From NCBI GenBank assembly GCA_902585265.1, contig CACICY010000002.1:1-64000 (forward strand): a stretch of 64,000 nt of DNA, in the 5' to 3' direction. Below are positions 17,118 to 27,050 of the stretch, in pieces. The position numbers and the translations under genes are program-made. The number at the start of each line of letters is the position of its first letter. The stretch's first letter is position 1. The notes under the pieces are model-generated. The model saw nothing but the letters and a program-made list of their open reading frames with translations. It made no database searches and was not told the origin of the DNA. Origin of the DNA: an uncultured Pelagibacteraceae bacterium (lineage in GTDB: Bacteria > Pseudomonadota > Alphaproteobacteria > Pelagibacterales > Pelagibacteraceae).

Positions 17118-18199
17118 TATTCAAAGCCAAAAAAATTATTATTTTTATTTTTGTATCCAAAAATTACTTTAAAGAGGCTACCCATTTGCTTTTCTTCCAG
17201 TAGCCGAGATAAAGTTTCTTTCATATATTTCTGTTCTTGATAAGTCCTTTTTTTTTCTAAAATCTGCGCTCTTTTCATTATCCCCATTCTTTCTAGAAAA
17301 AACCTTTGAGTGACTACATTTTTTACTTTAAGATTATTTTTAAGGAAATACTCTTTTAATAAAGTAAAATTTACTAGTGAAGTAATATCTGCTTTACCAA
17401 GATTTTTTAACATTGTCTCAGTTGAAATTTTTTTATTATCCATCACTGCCTGAATGGTATTTGAGTTATTACTATTTAAATAACCATAATCTATAAGTAA
17501 AATACCACCAGAAAGTTTATTGATTTTCTTTATTATTGGATTTAACTCTAATAACCCCTTTTTAGGAAATTCAATAAATTTAAGTTTTTTTAGTGTCCCA
17601 AAAGTCATTATTTGAGCAAAATCTTTTTTATTACTTCTTATAAACTTTTCAATAATATCAATATTGTCTTTCACTGAATAACATTTTTCAAATAACTCAT
17701 TATTTATGATCGAAAACTGTTTAATTGGTATTGCATCAAAAAACTCGTTTCCAAAAAAAATAACTGGTCCCTTTTTTATTGAATTAAAGTTTTTGATCCA
17801 TTTAATTCGATTATTATCTATATTTTGCTTTTGTAATTTTTTTAAAAATAAACTTTTCTCATATAAGTAAATTTTTATAGCTTTATTACATTCTGGAAAA
17901 TTTTTTAGAGTATTAATTATAACTTTCGTTAAACTTCCATCTCCTGGTCCAAGTTCTACAAAATTAAATTCTTCAGGTTTACCCATTTTTTCCCAGGAAG
18001 AAATCAACCATATGCCTATAATTTCTGAAAACAGATTTGAAATAGTAGGGGATGTTATAAAATCTCCATTTTTGCCAAATGGATCTTTTCTAGAATAATA
18101 ACCTATCTGAGGTTCATATAGAATTTTTTCAATAAAATCATCAACAGGTAAAGGTTTTTTTGATGTAATTTTAAATTTTTTGAGATTTGGTTTCATCAT
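17117..18199 (-). CDS. SAM-dependent methyltransferase, MidA/NDUFAF7 family
   Basis: A 360-residue member of the MidA family, whose mitochondrial homologue NDUFAF7 methylates an arginine of a complex I subunit. The entry segment FIEKILYEPQIGYYSRKDPFG and GDFITSPTISNLFSEIIGIWL are hallmark sequences. NFVELGPGDGSLTKVIINTL is the SAM-binding loop. GNEFFDAIPIKQF is the conserved acidic active-site region. A complex I role is inferred from the family. It overlaps lgt by 29 bases and pgeF by 1 base. Confidence 0.9.
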   Translation of the reverse strand: MMKPNLKKFKITSKKPLPVDDFIEKILYEPQIGYYSRKDPFGKNGDFITSPTISNLFSEIIGIWLISSWEKMGKPEEFNFVELGPGDGSLTKVIINTLKNFPECNKAIKIYLYEKSLFLKKLQKQNIDNNRIKWIKNFNSIKKGPVIFFGNEFFDAIPIKQFSIINNELFEKCYSVKDNIDIIEKFIRSNKKDFAQIMTFGTLKKLKFIEFPKKGLLELNPIIKKINKLSGGILLIDYGYLNSNNSNTIQAVMDNKKISTETMLKNLGKADITSLVNFTLLKEYFLKNNLKVKNVVTQRFFLERMGIMKRAQILEKKRTYQEQKYMKETLSRLLEEKQMGSLFKVIFGYKNKNNNFFGFE

Positions 18200-18956
18200 T
18201 TCTTTTAAAATAAATTAAAAACCCAATTAAAATCATTATGGCACTTAAAAGCATCCCCATACTTACATATCCAAATAAATATCCAATTTGTATATCTGGC
18301 TCTCTAAAAATTTCAGTGGCAATTCTAAAACATCCATAAAGTATTAAGAACATGAATGAGCAGGTTCCAATTTTATAATTTTTATTAAAAAAAATTAAAT
18401 TCATTAAAATAAATAAAATAATACCTTCTAAAAATGCTTCATATAATTGAGAAGGGTGTCTTAATTTATCATCGTAGTTTGGAAAAAAAACTCCCCAATT
18501 AGAATTTGTAACTTTTCCAACTAATTCTCCATTTATAAAATTTGAAATCCTACCAAATAAAATGCCTATTGGAGCTGTAATAGATACTAAATCCAAAAAA
18601 ATAAAAATATCTTTCTTATTCTTTTTTGAAAATAAAAAACTAGCAATAATTATACCAATTAACCCCCCATGAAATGACATGCCTCCATTCCATATCATAA
18701 AAATTTCAATTGGATTTTTTAAAAAATACTTAAAATTGTAAAAAATTACATATCCTAGCCTTCCTCCAATAATAATTCCTATTATCAAATATGAGATATA
18801 ATCTTCAAATAATTTTGAAATTAAATTGTCCTTAATAAGTATCTTTTTACAATATATCCAACCGAAAATAATCCCAAAAATATATGCTAGCGAATACCAC
18901 CTGACACTTAAAGAGAATATTTCTAAAGCTACTGGGTCAAAATTATTAGTAAACAT
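18171..18956 (-). CDS. lgt: Prolipoprotein diacylglyceryl transferase
   Basis: Lgt adds diacylglycerol to the lipobox Cys of prolipoproteins in the inner membrane. The 261-residue polytopic protein has IGGRLGYVIFYN, the HGG motif in MSFHGGLIGI, and the signature GRISNFINGELVG with the catalytic Arg/Asn region. RHPSQLYEA is also conserved. It is the first gene of the lgt-midA-pgeF-prs-rplY-pth-ychF run and is divergent from the ubiK-like gene. Confidence 0.96.
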   Translation of the reverse strand: MFTNNFDPVALEIFSLSVRWYSLAYIFGIIFGWIYCKKILIKDNLISKLFEDYISYLIIGIIIGGRLGYVIFYNFKYFLKNPIEIFMIWNGGMSFHGGLIGIIIASFLFSKKNKKDIFIFLDLVSITAPIGILFGRISNFINGELVGKVTNSNWGVFFPNYDDKLRHPSQLYEAFLEGIILFILMNLIFFNKNYKIGTCSFMFLILYGCFRIATEIFREPDIQIGYLFGYVSMGMLLSAIMILIGFLIYFKRNDETKSQKI

Positions 18957-19006
18957 TTGTATAATTTATTATAAGCTATTAAATATAATTCTAGTAAATA
19001 ATTATT

Positions 19007-19249
19007 ATGTCAAAATCAAGATTCGTATTCGATAAATTTGCAAAGCTAATTGAACAAGGTCTGATTAATTACAAAGATGTATCTGACGAAGTAATTTCAA
19101 TACTAAAATCAAAGAGAGATGAAATTGTATTTAAAATGAAACTAGCAAGTAAAGAGGAAGTAGATATTTTGAATAAGAGAATTAGCAATCTTGAAAAAAA
19201 ACTAGAAGAAAAAAATAAAAGAAAAAAAACTAGTAAGGCAAAGAAATAG
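19007..19249 (+). CDS. UbiK/BMFP-domain accessory factor
   Basis: An 80-residue protein of the BMFP (YqiC/UbiK) family. The N-terminus (FDKFAKLIEQGLINYKDVSDEV) is an amphipathic helix. The C-terminal half is a predicted coiled coil (KEEVDILNKRISNLEKKLEE) ending in a lysine-rich tail. E. coli UbiK is a trimeric factor for ubiquinone synthesis with membrane-fusogenic activity. A link to ubiquinone fits the respiratory genes nearby but is inference. Its end overlaps the convergent histidine kinase gene by 20 bases. Confidence 0.8.
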   Translation: MSKSRFVFDKFAKLIEQGLINYKDVSDEVISILKSKRDEIVFKMKLASKEEVDILNKRISNLEKKLEEKNKRKKTSKAKK

Positions 19250-20546
19250 TTACTTTCAAACCACCTAGTTTTGATTTGTTAAAGTTAATATCCCCCCCGT
19301 GAGATTTTATAATGTCAGATGATATAGATAATCCTAAACCAACACTTGATTTTGATTCAGACCTACTTTTATCAATTTTATAGAATGGTTTGGTAATATT
19401 TTGAAATTCTGATTTTTTAACTCCAGGACCGTCGTCATCAATCGATATTAGGATAGTTGAATTTTTTGTTTCTAAATTTACTGAAATTTTTTCTGCATAC
19501 TTAATAGAATTATCTAGTAAATTATTTATACACCTCGTAATTAAATTTCTTCTTCCATTGAAGTATGTGTTTTTTTTTAATTTTCTCTGAATATTTTCAT
19601 TTTCAAACTTAAGAATAATTTCATCCAAAAGTTCCGAGATATCAAAAGTTTCAGTTTTATCATTAGCACCTGTACTTGCAAACTGAAGGTATTCATTTAG
19701 CATTTTTTCCATTTCATCAACATCCTTTGATATTTTTTCTGAAAGATCCTTGTCCTTAATAACAGCAAGTTGTAGTTTAATTCTTGTGAGAGGTGTTCTT
19801 AAATCATGACTTATTCCAGATAACATCTCAGATCTTTGATTTAAATGTCTTAGAATTCTTTTTCTCATTTTTTCAAATTCCAGACCTGCTTTTCTTATTT
19901 CTAATGCGCCTGATGGCCTAAACTCCTCAACATCTTCACCTCTACCAAACCTCTCTGATGCCTGGGCTAATTTTGTTATAGGTCTAGTTTGATTTTTTAA
20001 GAAAATCATCGCCACTGCTATCATCAAAATTGCAGGAATGGTTATCCAAAAAGCAAATATTCTAATAGAGGATGATTGTATTCTTTCTTTTGGAAAAAAA
20101 ATTTGCAAAACTCCATCTCTAAATTTTATTCTTAAATCTACAACTTCCTTGTATGAAATTGTATTAAACCAATGTTCACCAATTTTAGGTTTCAATTCTC
20201 TTCTCAATGTCCTGTCCATAGGACTAAACCATCTTTCAACTTTTATATCTGGTAACTTTTCATTTTTTAAAAATCTTACAGAAAAGCTAAAATTTTTATT
20301 GTAAAGGTCGGTAACTATTTTTTTATTATATTCATTTTCATTGTCATAAATATCAATAATAGTTACTATTTCACTCACTAGTGATTTTGTTAAGCCTTTA
20401 TTGGTTTTAATCCATAAACTGTCAAAAAAAACTAAAGAGATTGTAATTTGTAAAATTAATATTGGGACAGCAACAATTAGCAATCCTCTATAAAATAATC
20501 TTTTAGGTAATATGTTCTTTAAAATTCTATTCAATCCAAAGGACAT
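19230..20546 (-). CDS. Sensor histidine kinase, EnvZ-like
   Basis: A 438-residue two-component sensor. There are two membrane helices (about residues 20-40 and 165-185) flanking a periplasmic domain. A HAMP segment follows (RPITKLAQASERFGRG), then the H-box SGISHDLRTPLTRIKLQL, the N-box NNLLDNSIKYA, and the ATP-lid glycine motifs DDGPGV and GLGLSIS. The H-box matches the EnvZ subgroup. The track starts at 20600, but the ATG at 20546 (MSFGLNRILKN) gives a conventional N-terminus. It overlaps the response-regulator gene by 20 bases, so the two are co-translated. The signal sensed is unknown. Confidence 0.9.
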   Translation of the reverse strand: MSFGLNRILKNILPKRLFYRGLLIVAVPILILQITISLVFFDSLWIKTNKGLTKSLVSEIVTIIDIYDNENEYNKKIVTDLYNKNFSFSVRFLKNEKLPDIKVERWFSPMDRTLRRELKPKIGEHWFNTISYKEVVDLRIKFRDGVLQIFFPKERIQSSSIRIFAFWITIPAILMIAVAMIFLKNQTRPITKLAQASERFGRGEDVEEFRPSGALEIRKAGLEFEKMRKRILRHLNQRSEMLSGISHDLRTPLTRIKLQLAVIKDKDLSEKISKDVDEMEKMLNEYLQFASTGANDKTETFDISELLDEIILKFENENIQRKLKKNTYFNGRRNLITRCINNLLDNSIKYAEKISVNLETKNSTILISIDDDGPGVKKSEFQNITKPFYKIDKSRSESKSSVGLGLSISSDIIKSHGGDINFNKSKLGGLKVTISLPY

Positions 20547-21204
20547 AACCTTCTCCTCTGATGGTTTGCAAGTATTTCGGACTTTTTGGAGTTTCTTCAA
20601 TTTTTTTTCTTAATCTAGTAATAATAACATCTATTGATCTTTCTTTATTTAGGTCTATTAAACTTGCAATTTCATCTCTTTTATAGATCTTGCCAGGAGA
20701 ATTTATCATCTTTTCTAAAATAAGTTTTTCGGTATTGTTTATTTTTAGTCTTTGGTCATCTTTAAAGATAAAAAGTTTTTTTAGATCTATTTTTATATTT
20801 CCAAATTCAATAACTCTTTTTATCTCTAATGATTTAGTTTTATTTAAAATATTATTTATTCTTAAAATTAATTCCTTTGGTTCAAAAGGTTTTGTTAAAT
20901 AATCATCTGCACCTACCTCAAGTCCTTCAATTCTTTCAGATGGTTCTCCCTTGGCTGTTAGCAATAAAATTGGTGTATCAATTTTTTTTTTATAATCTTG
21001 AGTAAACTCTAAACCAGTTTTTCCTGGCATCATTATATCTAATACTATCAAGTCAAATTTGATAATTTTAGTCTTTTCAAAAGCATCATTTGAATCTTTG
21101 GCAGTTGAAACAAGATAATTATTTTGATTTAAATACTCTTTTACCAGATCTCTAATCCTATCATCATCATCTACAATTAATATATGTGCTTTAAAGTTTT
21201 TCAT
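20527..21204 (-). CDS. OmpR-family response regulator, PetR-like
   Basis: A 225-residue regulator. The receiver domain has the acidic pocket ILIVDDDDRIRD, the phosphoacceptor Asp in LIVLDIMMPGKTG and the Lys in DDYLTKPFEP. The C-terminal winged helix ends RSIDVIITRLRKKIEE..GEGYVLW. The receiver strongly resembles PetR of purple alphaproteobacteria, which is encoded with PetP near petABC. The start at 21204 matches the family; the track's 21231 is too long. It sits between the MarR-family gene (14-base overlap) and the histidine kinase (20-base overlap). Targets are not shown. Confidence 0.88.
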   Translation of the reverse strand: MKNFKAHILIVDDDDRIRDLVKEYLNQNNYLVSTAKDSNDAFEKTKIIKFDLIVLDIMMPGKTGLEFTQDYKKKIDTPILLLTAKGEPSERIEGLEVGADDYLTKPFEPKELILRINNILNKTKSLEIKRVIEFGNIKIDLKKLFIFKDDQRLKINNTEKLILEKMINSPGKIYKRDEIASLIDLNKERSIDVIITRLRKKIEETPKSPKYLQTIRGEGYVLWIE

Positions 21205-21634
21205 TAATAATTTTTTTAAGTACTTTATCAAAACTTATAACATCGTTAGACTCAGAACTTAAAAATGCATCATAAATTCTTTTTTTTTGAGCAGAAAAAA
21301 TTTCATCAAATATTTTTTCTCCTTCTTCTGTTAAGTATACATGTTTAACTCTTGTATCTATTTCATCTCTTTTAAATTCAATGGCTTTGATCTCTACCAA
21401 ATCATTAAGAACTCTATTTAAACTTTGTTTCGTAACCTTAAGCTTTCTTAATAAGTTTGAAATAGTTATGCCTTCATACAAAGATATAAGGTGAATTACT
21501 TTATTGTGAGCAGTTCCTAAAGCATGTTTATCTAAAACCTTTTTAGCATCAGCGACAGTTTCTCTATATCCATTGAATATTTTTTCGATATATTCTTTTA
21601 ATTGTTGATCTTTCAGATACAAAAGTTTTTTCAT
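21191..21634 (-). CDS. MarR-family transcriptional regulator, PetP-like
   Basis: A 147-residue winged-helix protein. The DNA-binding part is VIHLISLYEGITISNLLRKLKVTKQSLNRVLNDLVEIKAIEF, and the beta wing is RDEIDTRVKHVYLTEEGEKIFDE. This KQSLxRVLxxL arrangement resembles PetP, the MarR-type protein encoded beside PetR in Rhodobacter. It is the first gene of the three-gene regulatory operon. The gene starts divergently from ilvE, and the two promoters overlap in a 61-base gap. Autoregulation would be typical for MarR proteins but is not demonstrated. Confidence 0.82.
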   Translation of the reverse strand: MKKLLYLKDQQLKEYIEKIFNGYRETVADAKKVLDKHALGTAHNKVIHLISLYEGITISNLLRKLKVTKQSLNRVLNDLVEIKAIEFKRDEIDTRVKHVYLTEEGEKIFDEIFSAQKKRIYDAFLSSESNDVISFDKVLKKIINEKL

Positions 21635-21648
21635 AATGGTAAGTTATA

Positions 21649-21684
21649 TTGACATATTATATATACAAAGATATTTTTTCTAAA
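21649..21684. promoter_or_regulatory. Overlapping divergent promoters for ilvE and the marR-like operon
   Basis: On the plus strand TTGACA (21649-21654), a 17-base spacer and TATTTT (21672-21677) precede the ilvE ATG. On the minus strand TTTAGA (21679-21684), a 17-base spacer and a perfect TATAAT (21656-21661) precede the regulator ATG. The two promoters occupy the same DNA, so polymerase or regulator binding on one should affect the other. These are matches by eye. Confidence 0.55.
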
Positions 21685-21695
21685 AAATAAATCAA

Positions 21696-22577
21696 ATGAT
21701 ACCTTACGATAAAAGAGACGGAAAAATCTGGTACAATGGTGATCTTGTTGAATGGCAGGATGCAAAGCTGCATGTCATCAGTCACGGACTACACTATGCA
21801 AGTTTAGTTTTTGAGGGTGTGAGGGTGTATGATGGTGAAATTTTCAAACTACAAGAACATACAGATAGATTATATCATTCGGCTAAAAGAATGGATATGA
21901 ACATTCCATACACAAAAGAAGAAATAAACAAAGCTTGTAACCAGATAATAAAAATTCAAAATGTACAGAATGGTTATCTAAGACCTTTTGCTTGGAGAGG
22001 GAGTGAAATGATGGGTGTGTCTGCTCAGAAAACAAAAATAAATGTAGCAGTAGCCACTTGGGAGTGGGGCGACTATTTCGATCCTAAGTTGAAAATTGAA
22101 GGTATTAAATTAAATATTTCTAATTGGAGAAGACCAGCTCCAAATACTATACCATGGGATAGCAAAGCTGCAGGACTGTATATGATTTGTACACTTTCCA
22201 AGCACGAGGCTGAAAGACAAGGATATAGCGAGTCGTTAATGTTAGATCACGAAGATAATGTTGCAGAGTCAACGAGTGCAAACATATTTTTTAAAGATAA
22301 AAATGGTGAACTTCATACTCCAATTCCAGACTCATTCTTAAATGGTATCACAAGGCAAACTGTTATTGAATTAGCAAAATCAAAAAATATAAAAGTTCAT
22401 GAAAGAAAAATTAAAACAAATGAATTAGCAAGTTTTGAAGGGTGCTTTTTAACTGGGACAGCTGCTGAGATAACACCAATTTCTCAAATTGCTGAAAATA
22501 ATTATAAAGTTTGTGATCTTATTTTAGATTTGTCAGCAAGCTATGGCAAATTAGTAAGAAAAAAAAAGGCTGCTTAA
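21696..22577 (+). CDS. ilvE: Branched-chain amino acid aminotransferase
   Basis: IlvE is a PLP-dependent fold-IV transaminase that makes or degrades valine, leucine and isoleucine. The 293-residue protein has the opening DKRDGKIWYNGDLVEWQDAK, LHYASLVFEGVRVYDGEIF, the PLP-lysine region WDSKAAGLYM and the signature EAERQGYSESLMLDHEDNVAE. Fold-IV relatives such as D-amino acid transaminase are possible, but the length and motifs fit IlvE best. It converges with pgsA in a 4-base TTAA stop overlap. Confidence 0.93.
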   Translation: MIPYDKRDGKIWYNGDLVEWQDAKLHVISHGLHYASLVFEGVRVYDGEIFKLQEHTDRLYHSAKRMDMNIPYTKEEINKACNQIIKIQNVQNGYLRPFAWRGSEMMGVSAQKTKINVAVATWEWGDYFDPKLKIEGIKLNISNWRRPAPNTIPWDSKAAGLYMICTLSKHEAERQGYSESLMLDHEDNVAESTSANIFFKDKNGELHTPIPDSFLNGITRQTVIELAKSKNIKVHERKIKTNELASFEGCFLTGTAAEITPISQIAENNYKVCDLILDLSASYGKLVRKKKAA

Positions 22578-23152
22578 TCTTTGTTATCTTCAGATATCGC
22601 GTGGTCTATACCTTTCCTTAAATATTCATATCCAGTATATAAAGTAAGAAAAGCTGAGAGCCACAATAAAATTATTCCAATTGTTTGAGCATTATAGTCT
22701 TGAAAATTTATAATTTTATTTCCAGTTTCTCCAGTGAGCAAAACAGAAATACAAAACATTTGAAGAAATGTTTTTACTTTTGCTAAACTTGAGACTGGAA
22801 GTTTAATACTTCCTTTGGCTAAAAATTCTCTTAAACCAGAAATTAACACCTCTCTTGTAAGTATTATTATTGCAGCAATAACTTCATAGTTTTTAATAGT
22901 ACCATCCATAACAAGCAATATTAGAGCAGTTGCTACTATAATTTTATCAGCAATTGGATCTAATAACTCTCCGAGTTTAGACTCTTCTTTAAACATTCTC
23001 GCTAATAATCCATCTAAGAAGTCAGTAAATGAAGCAATTACAAATAGTGCAAAAGGAATTATATCTCCATAAAACCCTGGCAAATAAAATGCAAAAACAA
23101 ATATTGGAACAATTATAATTCTACCAATAGTTAGATAATTTGGAATTTTCAT
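22574..23152 (-). CDS. pgsA: CDP-diacylglycerol-glycerol-3-phosphate 3-phosphatidyltransferase
   Basis: PgsA makes phosphatidylglycerophosphate, the precursor of phosphatidylglycerol. The 192-residue membrane protein has the CDP-alcohol phosphotransferase signature DFLDGLLARMFKEESKLGELLDPIADK (DGxxAR...GxxxDxxxD). Hydrophobic helices lie on either side. The gene is directly downstream of uvrC with a 3-base gap; uvrC-pgsA linkage is common in proteobacteria. Confidence 0.95.
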   Translation of the reverse strand: MKIPNYLTIGRIIIVPIFVFAFYLPGFYGDIIPFALFVIASFTDFLDGLLARMFKEESKLGELLDPIADKIIVATALILLVMDGTIKNYEVIAAIIILTREVLISGLREFLAKGSIKLPVSSLAKVKTFLQMFCISVLLTGETGNKIINFQDYNAQTIGIILLWLSAFLTLYTGYEYLRKGIDHAISEDNKD

Positions 23153-23155
23153 ATA

Positions 23156-24991
23156 TTACTCGTGGAAGTAATTATATATCTTTTTCGCAACTTTTTCTTC
23201 AACTCCTTCAACTGTTTTTATCTCATCTAAGCTGGCGGATTCAACTGCTCTGGCTGAGCCAAAATGATTTAAAAGCGCTCTTTTTCTAATAGATCCAATC
23301 CCGTCAATTTGATCAAGTAAAGACTTACTAATACCTTTTTTTCTCTTTGCTCTGTGTGCGCTTATTGCAAATCTATGTGACTCATCTCTTAATCTTTGTA
23401 AGAAAAAGAGGGTAGGGTCATTTTTTTCAAACTTAAATTCTTTACCATTATGAAAAAATGTTTCATTACCACTATTTCTAAATTTACCTTTTGCGATTGC
23501 TATCATTGGAATATCATGTAATCCTAATTCATTAAGTGTTTCTCTAGCTACTGAGTATTGTCCTTTCCCACCGTCAACTATTACTAAGTCTGGCATTGTT
23601 AAATAATTATCTTTTTCGTGAACAGCTCTTTTAAATCTTCTATTTAAAACTTCTCGCATCATTCCATAATCATCTTGTTCATTTTTCTTAATTTTAATAT
23701 TAAATTTTCTATACCTTTTTTTAATAAAACCTTCATCACCAAAAGTAATGAGTGCACCAACACTATTAGTTCCTTGAATATGACTATTGTCATAAACCTC
23801 AACTAGATTAATATTATTTTCTAGATTAAATTTTTTAGAAACATTTTCAAACAACTCTTTATTATTTTGGCTCTCATAAATTTTTCTATTTAGGCTATCT
23901 TTTGCATTTTTTAGTGCTTGATTTATAACTTTTAGTTTAGAACCTCTTTTTGCAACAGAAATATTGATTTCTTTATTTTCTTTTTGGGAAAGTGTTTTTT
24001 CAATTAGGACTTTTTCCTTTATTTCATCACTTAAGATAATGGAGCTTGGTACACTTTTGTTTTCATAAAATTGAGAAACAAAAGAATTCAAAATTTCTTT
24101 TAGGTTATCGTCTGGGTCGTGTTTAGGAAAAAAGGCTTGGTTTCCCCAGTTTTGTTTTGATCTATAGAAAAATACTTGAATACAAGTCTTACCAGACTCT
24201 TTGTATCCAGCTATAACATCTGCCTCAACTAAATTTGCCTCATTTATTCTTTGAGATGATTGAATAATATTTAAAGATTTAATTCTATCTCTCAATATTG
24301 CAGCTTTTTCAAAATCTAAATCAGAACTTGCCTTTTCCATTTGTCCTGACAAATTTTTTTGTATCTTTCTTGATTTACCAGATACGAATTCAATTGCGCT
24401 ATCTACTGATAGCTTATAATCATCTTTTTCTATGTATCCAACACATGGACCAGAACATCTCTTGATTTGATAAAGGATGCACGGTCTTTCTCTTTTTTTA
24501 AATACTGTATCATCACAAACTCTTAGTTGAAAAATTTTCTGGATCATTTTAATAGTCCAATTTGCAGATCCAGCTGAAGCAAATGGTCCAAAGTAAAAAC
24601 CCTCTCTAGTTTTTTTTCCTCTATGTCTTCTAATTTGAGGCCATTTATCCTCATTTCCAATAAAAATAAATGGAAATGATTTGTCGTCGCGTAAAAGTAT
24701 ATTGAATTTAGGTTTATATTTTTTAATTAAGTTTGCCTCTAGTAGAAGTGCTTCACTCTCATTAGAGGTACTTGTGATCTCAATTTTTCTTGTTTGAGAT
24801 AGCATTCTCTCAGTTCTAATAATATGATTTTTCTCCGAAACATAACTCTTTAATCTGTTGGGTAAATTTTTTGCTTTACCAACATAAAGTATCACATTCT
24901 TTTCATTTAACATTCTGTATACACCAGGAAGTTTGGGTATAAGTGGTAGCTCTTTTTTAATTGCTTCTTTACCTATATCAGAACTTATCAT
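23156..24991 (-). CDS. uvrC: Excinuclease ABC subunit C
   Basis: UvrC makes both incisions in nucleotide excision repair. The 611-residue protein has the GIY-YIG nuclease ([30 protein letters not shown]) and the Cys-rich [19 protein letters not shown]. The UvrB-binding UVR segment is [17 protein letters not shown]. The RNase H-like C-terminal nuclease contains [19 protein letters not shown] and [10 protein letters not shown], and tandem helix-hairpin-helix motifs end it ([21 protein letters not shown]). The ATG at 24991 is chosen over 25021 because it reduces the overlap with folB to 14 bases. uvrB lies in the same minus-strand run about 2 kb upstream. Confidence 0.97.
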   Translation of the reverse strand: MISSDIGKEAIKKELPLIPKLPGVYRMLNEKNVILYVGKAKNLPNRLKSYVSEKNHIIRTERMLSQTRKIEITSTSNESEALLLEANLIKKYKPKFNILLRDDKSFPFIFIGNEDKWPQIRRHRGKKTREGFYFGPFASAGSANWTIKMIQKIFQLRVCDDTVFKKRERPCILYQIKRCSGPCVGYIEKDDYKLSVDSAIEFVSGKSRKIQKNLSGQMEKASSDLDFEKAAILRDRIKSLNIIQSSQRINEANLVEADVIAGYKESGKTCIQVFFYRSKQNWGNQAFFPKHDPDDNLKEILNSFVSQFYENKSVPSSIILSDEIKEKVLIEKTLSQKENKEINISVAKRGSKLKVINQALKNAKDSLNRKIYESQNNKELFENVSKKFNLENNINLVEVYDNSHIQGTNSVGALITFGDEGFIKKRYRKFNIKIKKNEQDDYGMMREVLNRRFKRAVHEKDNYLTMPDLVIVDGGKGQYSVARETLNELGLHDIPMIAIAKGKFRNSGNETFFHNGKEFKFEKNDPTLFFLQRLRDESHRFAISAHRAKRKKGISKSLLDQIDGIGSIRKRALLNHFGSARAVESASLDEIKTVEGVEEKVAKKIYNYFHE

Positions 24992-25403
24992 GACTTCTTT
25001 TTTTTGAAATTTGAATACCAACGGATGAGCAATCTTTCATGATTTCTAATTTCTCAATTTGAAGACTTATTTTATCAATTCTTTTATCTTTAAATAATTC
25101 ATCGAATACATCTTCCGCTAATGTTTCAAGAAAATTATAATGTTTATTTTTGATAAGTTTCTTTATCAATCTTACAATTTTTGCATAATTTACAATTGAT
25201 TTAATATCTTTATCATTAGAAGGTTTTTTATCTTCGTAGTTTACTTCTAAATTAAATTTAACTTTTTGGGGAGCCTCTTTTTCAAAATCAAAATAACCAA
25301 GTTTTAAATTTAAAATAAGTTCTTTGATAAGCACCTTCTTTTCATAATTGAAAAGGCTTTTGATTTTATCAATCTTTACAATTTTTAAATTATTTTTCTT
25401 CAT
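24978..25403 (-). CDS. folB: Dihydroneopterin aldolase
   Basis: FolB converts 7,8-dihydroneopterin to the hydroxymethyl pterin in folate synthesis. The 141-residue protein shows [27 protein letters not shown] with the family Glu. INYAKIV-like [11 protein letters not shown] and the [10 protein letters not shown] motif follow. Divergence and lysine enrichment are strong, so this call rests on motif order more than on identity. It overlaps the hydrolase by 4 bases and uvrC by 14. Placement next to an SDR gene suggests a small pteridine cluster. Confidence 0.82.
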   Translation of the reverse strand: MKKNNLKIVKIDKIKSLFNYEKKVLIKELILNLKLGYFDFEKEAPQKVKFNLEVNYEDKKPSNDKDIKSIVNYAKIVRLIKKLIKNKHYNFLETLAEDVFDELFKDKRIDKISLQIEKLEIMKDCSSVGIQISKKRSHDKF

Positions 25404-26320
25404 ATTCTAGATCCTATATATTCTAATATAACTGGATTGTAATATTGAAAACAGGTTGCCTGATCCATACTGTGTCCATCTTTAACTTTAAATTTATCTG
25501 ATTTATTTTTCCCTAATTTAAAACATTTTTTTCCATCAATTGTATAATCTTTAGATATAACAATTCTTTTCATTCCATCAATTTGATCCAACCAATCAGA
25601 AGTCAATCCTTCAAAAGGATCTTTTGGATGAGTAAAAGCCAATAGTGGAACTTTAAGATTTTTTAATATTTCGTCATTATATTGGGACCTTAAATCGTAT
25701 TGTGCAGGTTTTTTTTCTTTAAATTTAGCTAAACCTTCTTCTAATCCTAATTTTGATACCTTATACTTCTTGCTTAGTCTATCAAAGCACGCTTGCATAT
25801 ATGCTATTCCTCCCCCAGCTTTGTCAGGATGTCTTGAAAAGAATAGTAGAGTTGTTAATCCACCACAAGAATGCCCAGTGACAAATATCTGTTTTCTAGG
25901 AACGCCCAAAGAAACGAGTTTTTCTACTAACTCTAAATTTTGTTCTACTCTTTTGTCTAACTTTGATTTGCCTTCGTATGGTTTTTTTGAAAACCACCAT
26001 TTTTTTCCCATATCACCTACTATTTTATGTGCACATAAATTATAGAGCATAATTTTTTTTCCATTTATTTCTTCATCTATTAATGAAACACGGTTTCTAA
26101 TTTGGTCTATAGATGTACAAAAATTTTGTTTTCCATCAAAATTACTTTGACCATGGTTATTGATTAAAATTATTTTATTAGTCGGATCTTCAATTGTTGA
26201 TAATTTAGTTACTTTAAATTTCTTTGATAAAAATCCATCTTTCTTAATATTGTGACCATCAGCAAACGATGTTGATATTGTCAGAATAAATATTGATAAA
26301 AATAAGTATAAATTTTTCAT
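25400..26320 (-). CDS. Secreted alpha/beta-hydrolase-like protein
   Basis: A 306-residue protein with a signal peptide ([20 protein letters not shown]). A nucleophile elbow is visible as VTGHSCGGLTTLLFF, giving Ser in a GxSxG context. Late His candidates include FKVKDGHSMDQATC. The fold assignment is therefore alpha/beta hydrolase, of dienelactone hydrolase or esterase type, in the periplasm. No substrate can be named. Its start overlaps the stop of the SDR gene (ATGA). The ATG at 26320 was chosen because it begins the signal sequence. Confidence 0.7.
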   Translation of the reverse strand: MKNLYLFLSIFILTISTSFADGHNIKKDGFLSKKFKVTKLSTIEDPTNKIILINNHGQSNFDGKQNFCTSIDQIRNRVSLIDEEINGKKIMLYNLCAHKIVGDMGKKWWFSKKPYEGKSKLDKRVEQNLELVEKLVSLGVPRKQIFVTGHSCGGLTTLLFFSRHPDKAGGGIAYMQACFDRLSKKYKVSKLGLEEGLAKFKEKKPAQYDLRSQYNDEILKNLKVPLLAFTHPKDPFEGLTSDWLDQIDGMKRIVISKDYTIDGKKCFKLGKNKSDKFKVKDGHSMDQATCFQYYNPVILEYIGSRI

Positions 26321-27050
26321 TCTTTTCCACCCATTATGTCTGGAGTTTGCCAATTTAAGTTTTGACCACTATCTATTGCTAATACTTGTCCAGTAATAGA
26401 TATATTTTTAATAAAAAAGTCTACCGCGTTGCATATTTGTTGAACATCTACTTGTCTTTTGAGAGGTGTTGCCATGTATTGTTTTTTAAAATGTTTTTCA
26501 CTTTGTCTCTTGTTTTTAATTGTAGGACCAGGAGCAATTCCATTAACTCTTATTTTTGGCGCCAAACTCATGGCACTAGTTTTTGTAAGGGTATACAGTC
26601 CAGTTTTACTTATGGTATAAGAAAAAAAATAGGGAGTAAGTTTAAAAACTCTTTGATCAATTATATTTATAATATTATTGTTTTTACTCTTAATATTTTT
26701 AGCAAATTCTTTTGACAAAAGCGCAGGTGTTCTTAGATTTGTTCTTAAATGTTGTCCCCAACTATCTGTGTTAAAATTTTCTAATTTATCATTTTCAAAC
26801 AGAGAAGCATTATTTATCAAACAATCAAAATATTTTAATTTGGATTTTGCAAATTTAACAATCTTATTTACATCACTTTCAACACTTAGATCTCCTTTAA
26901 TCAAATAAACTTTCGTACCATTTATAGATAATTCTTTTTTAAGTTTTTCAGCCTTTACTTTTGATTTATTATAATGAATTACAATTTCTACTCCCTTGCC
27001 TGAAAGTTTTCTAGCTATGGCAGCACCAATTCTAGTGGCTCCACCAGTAA

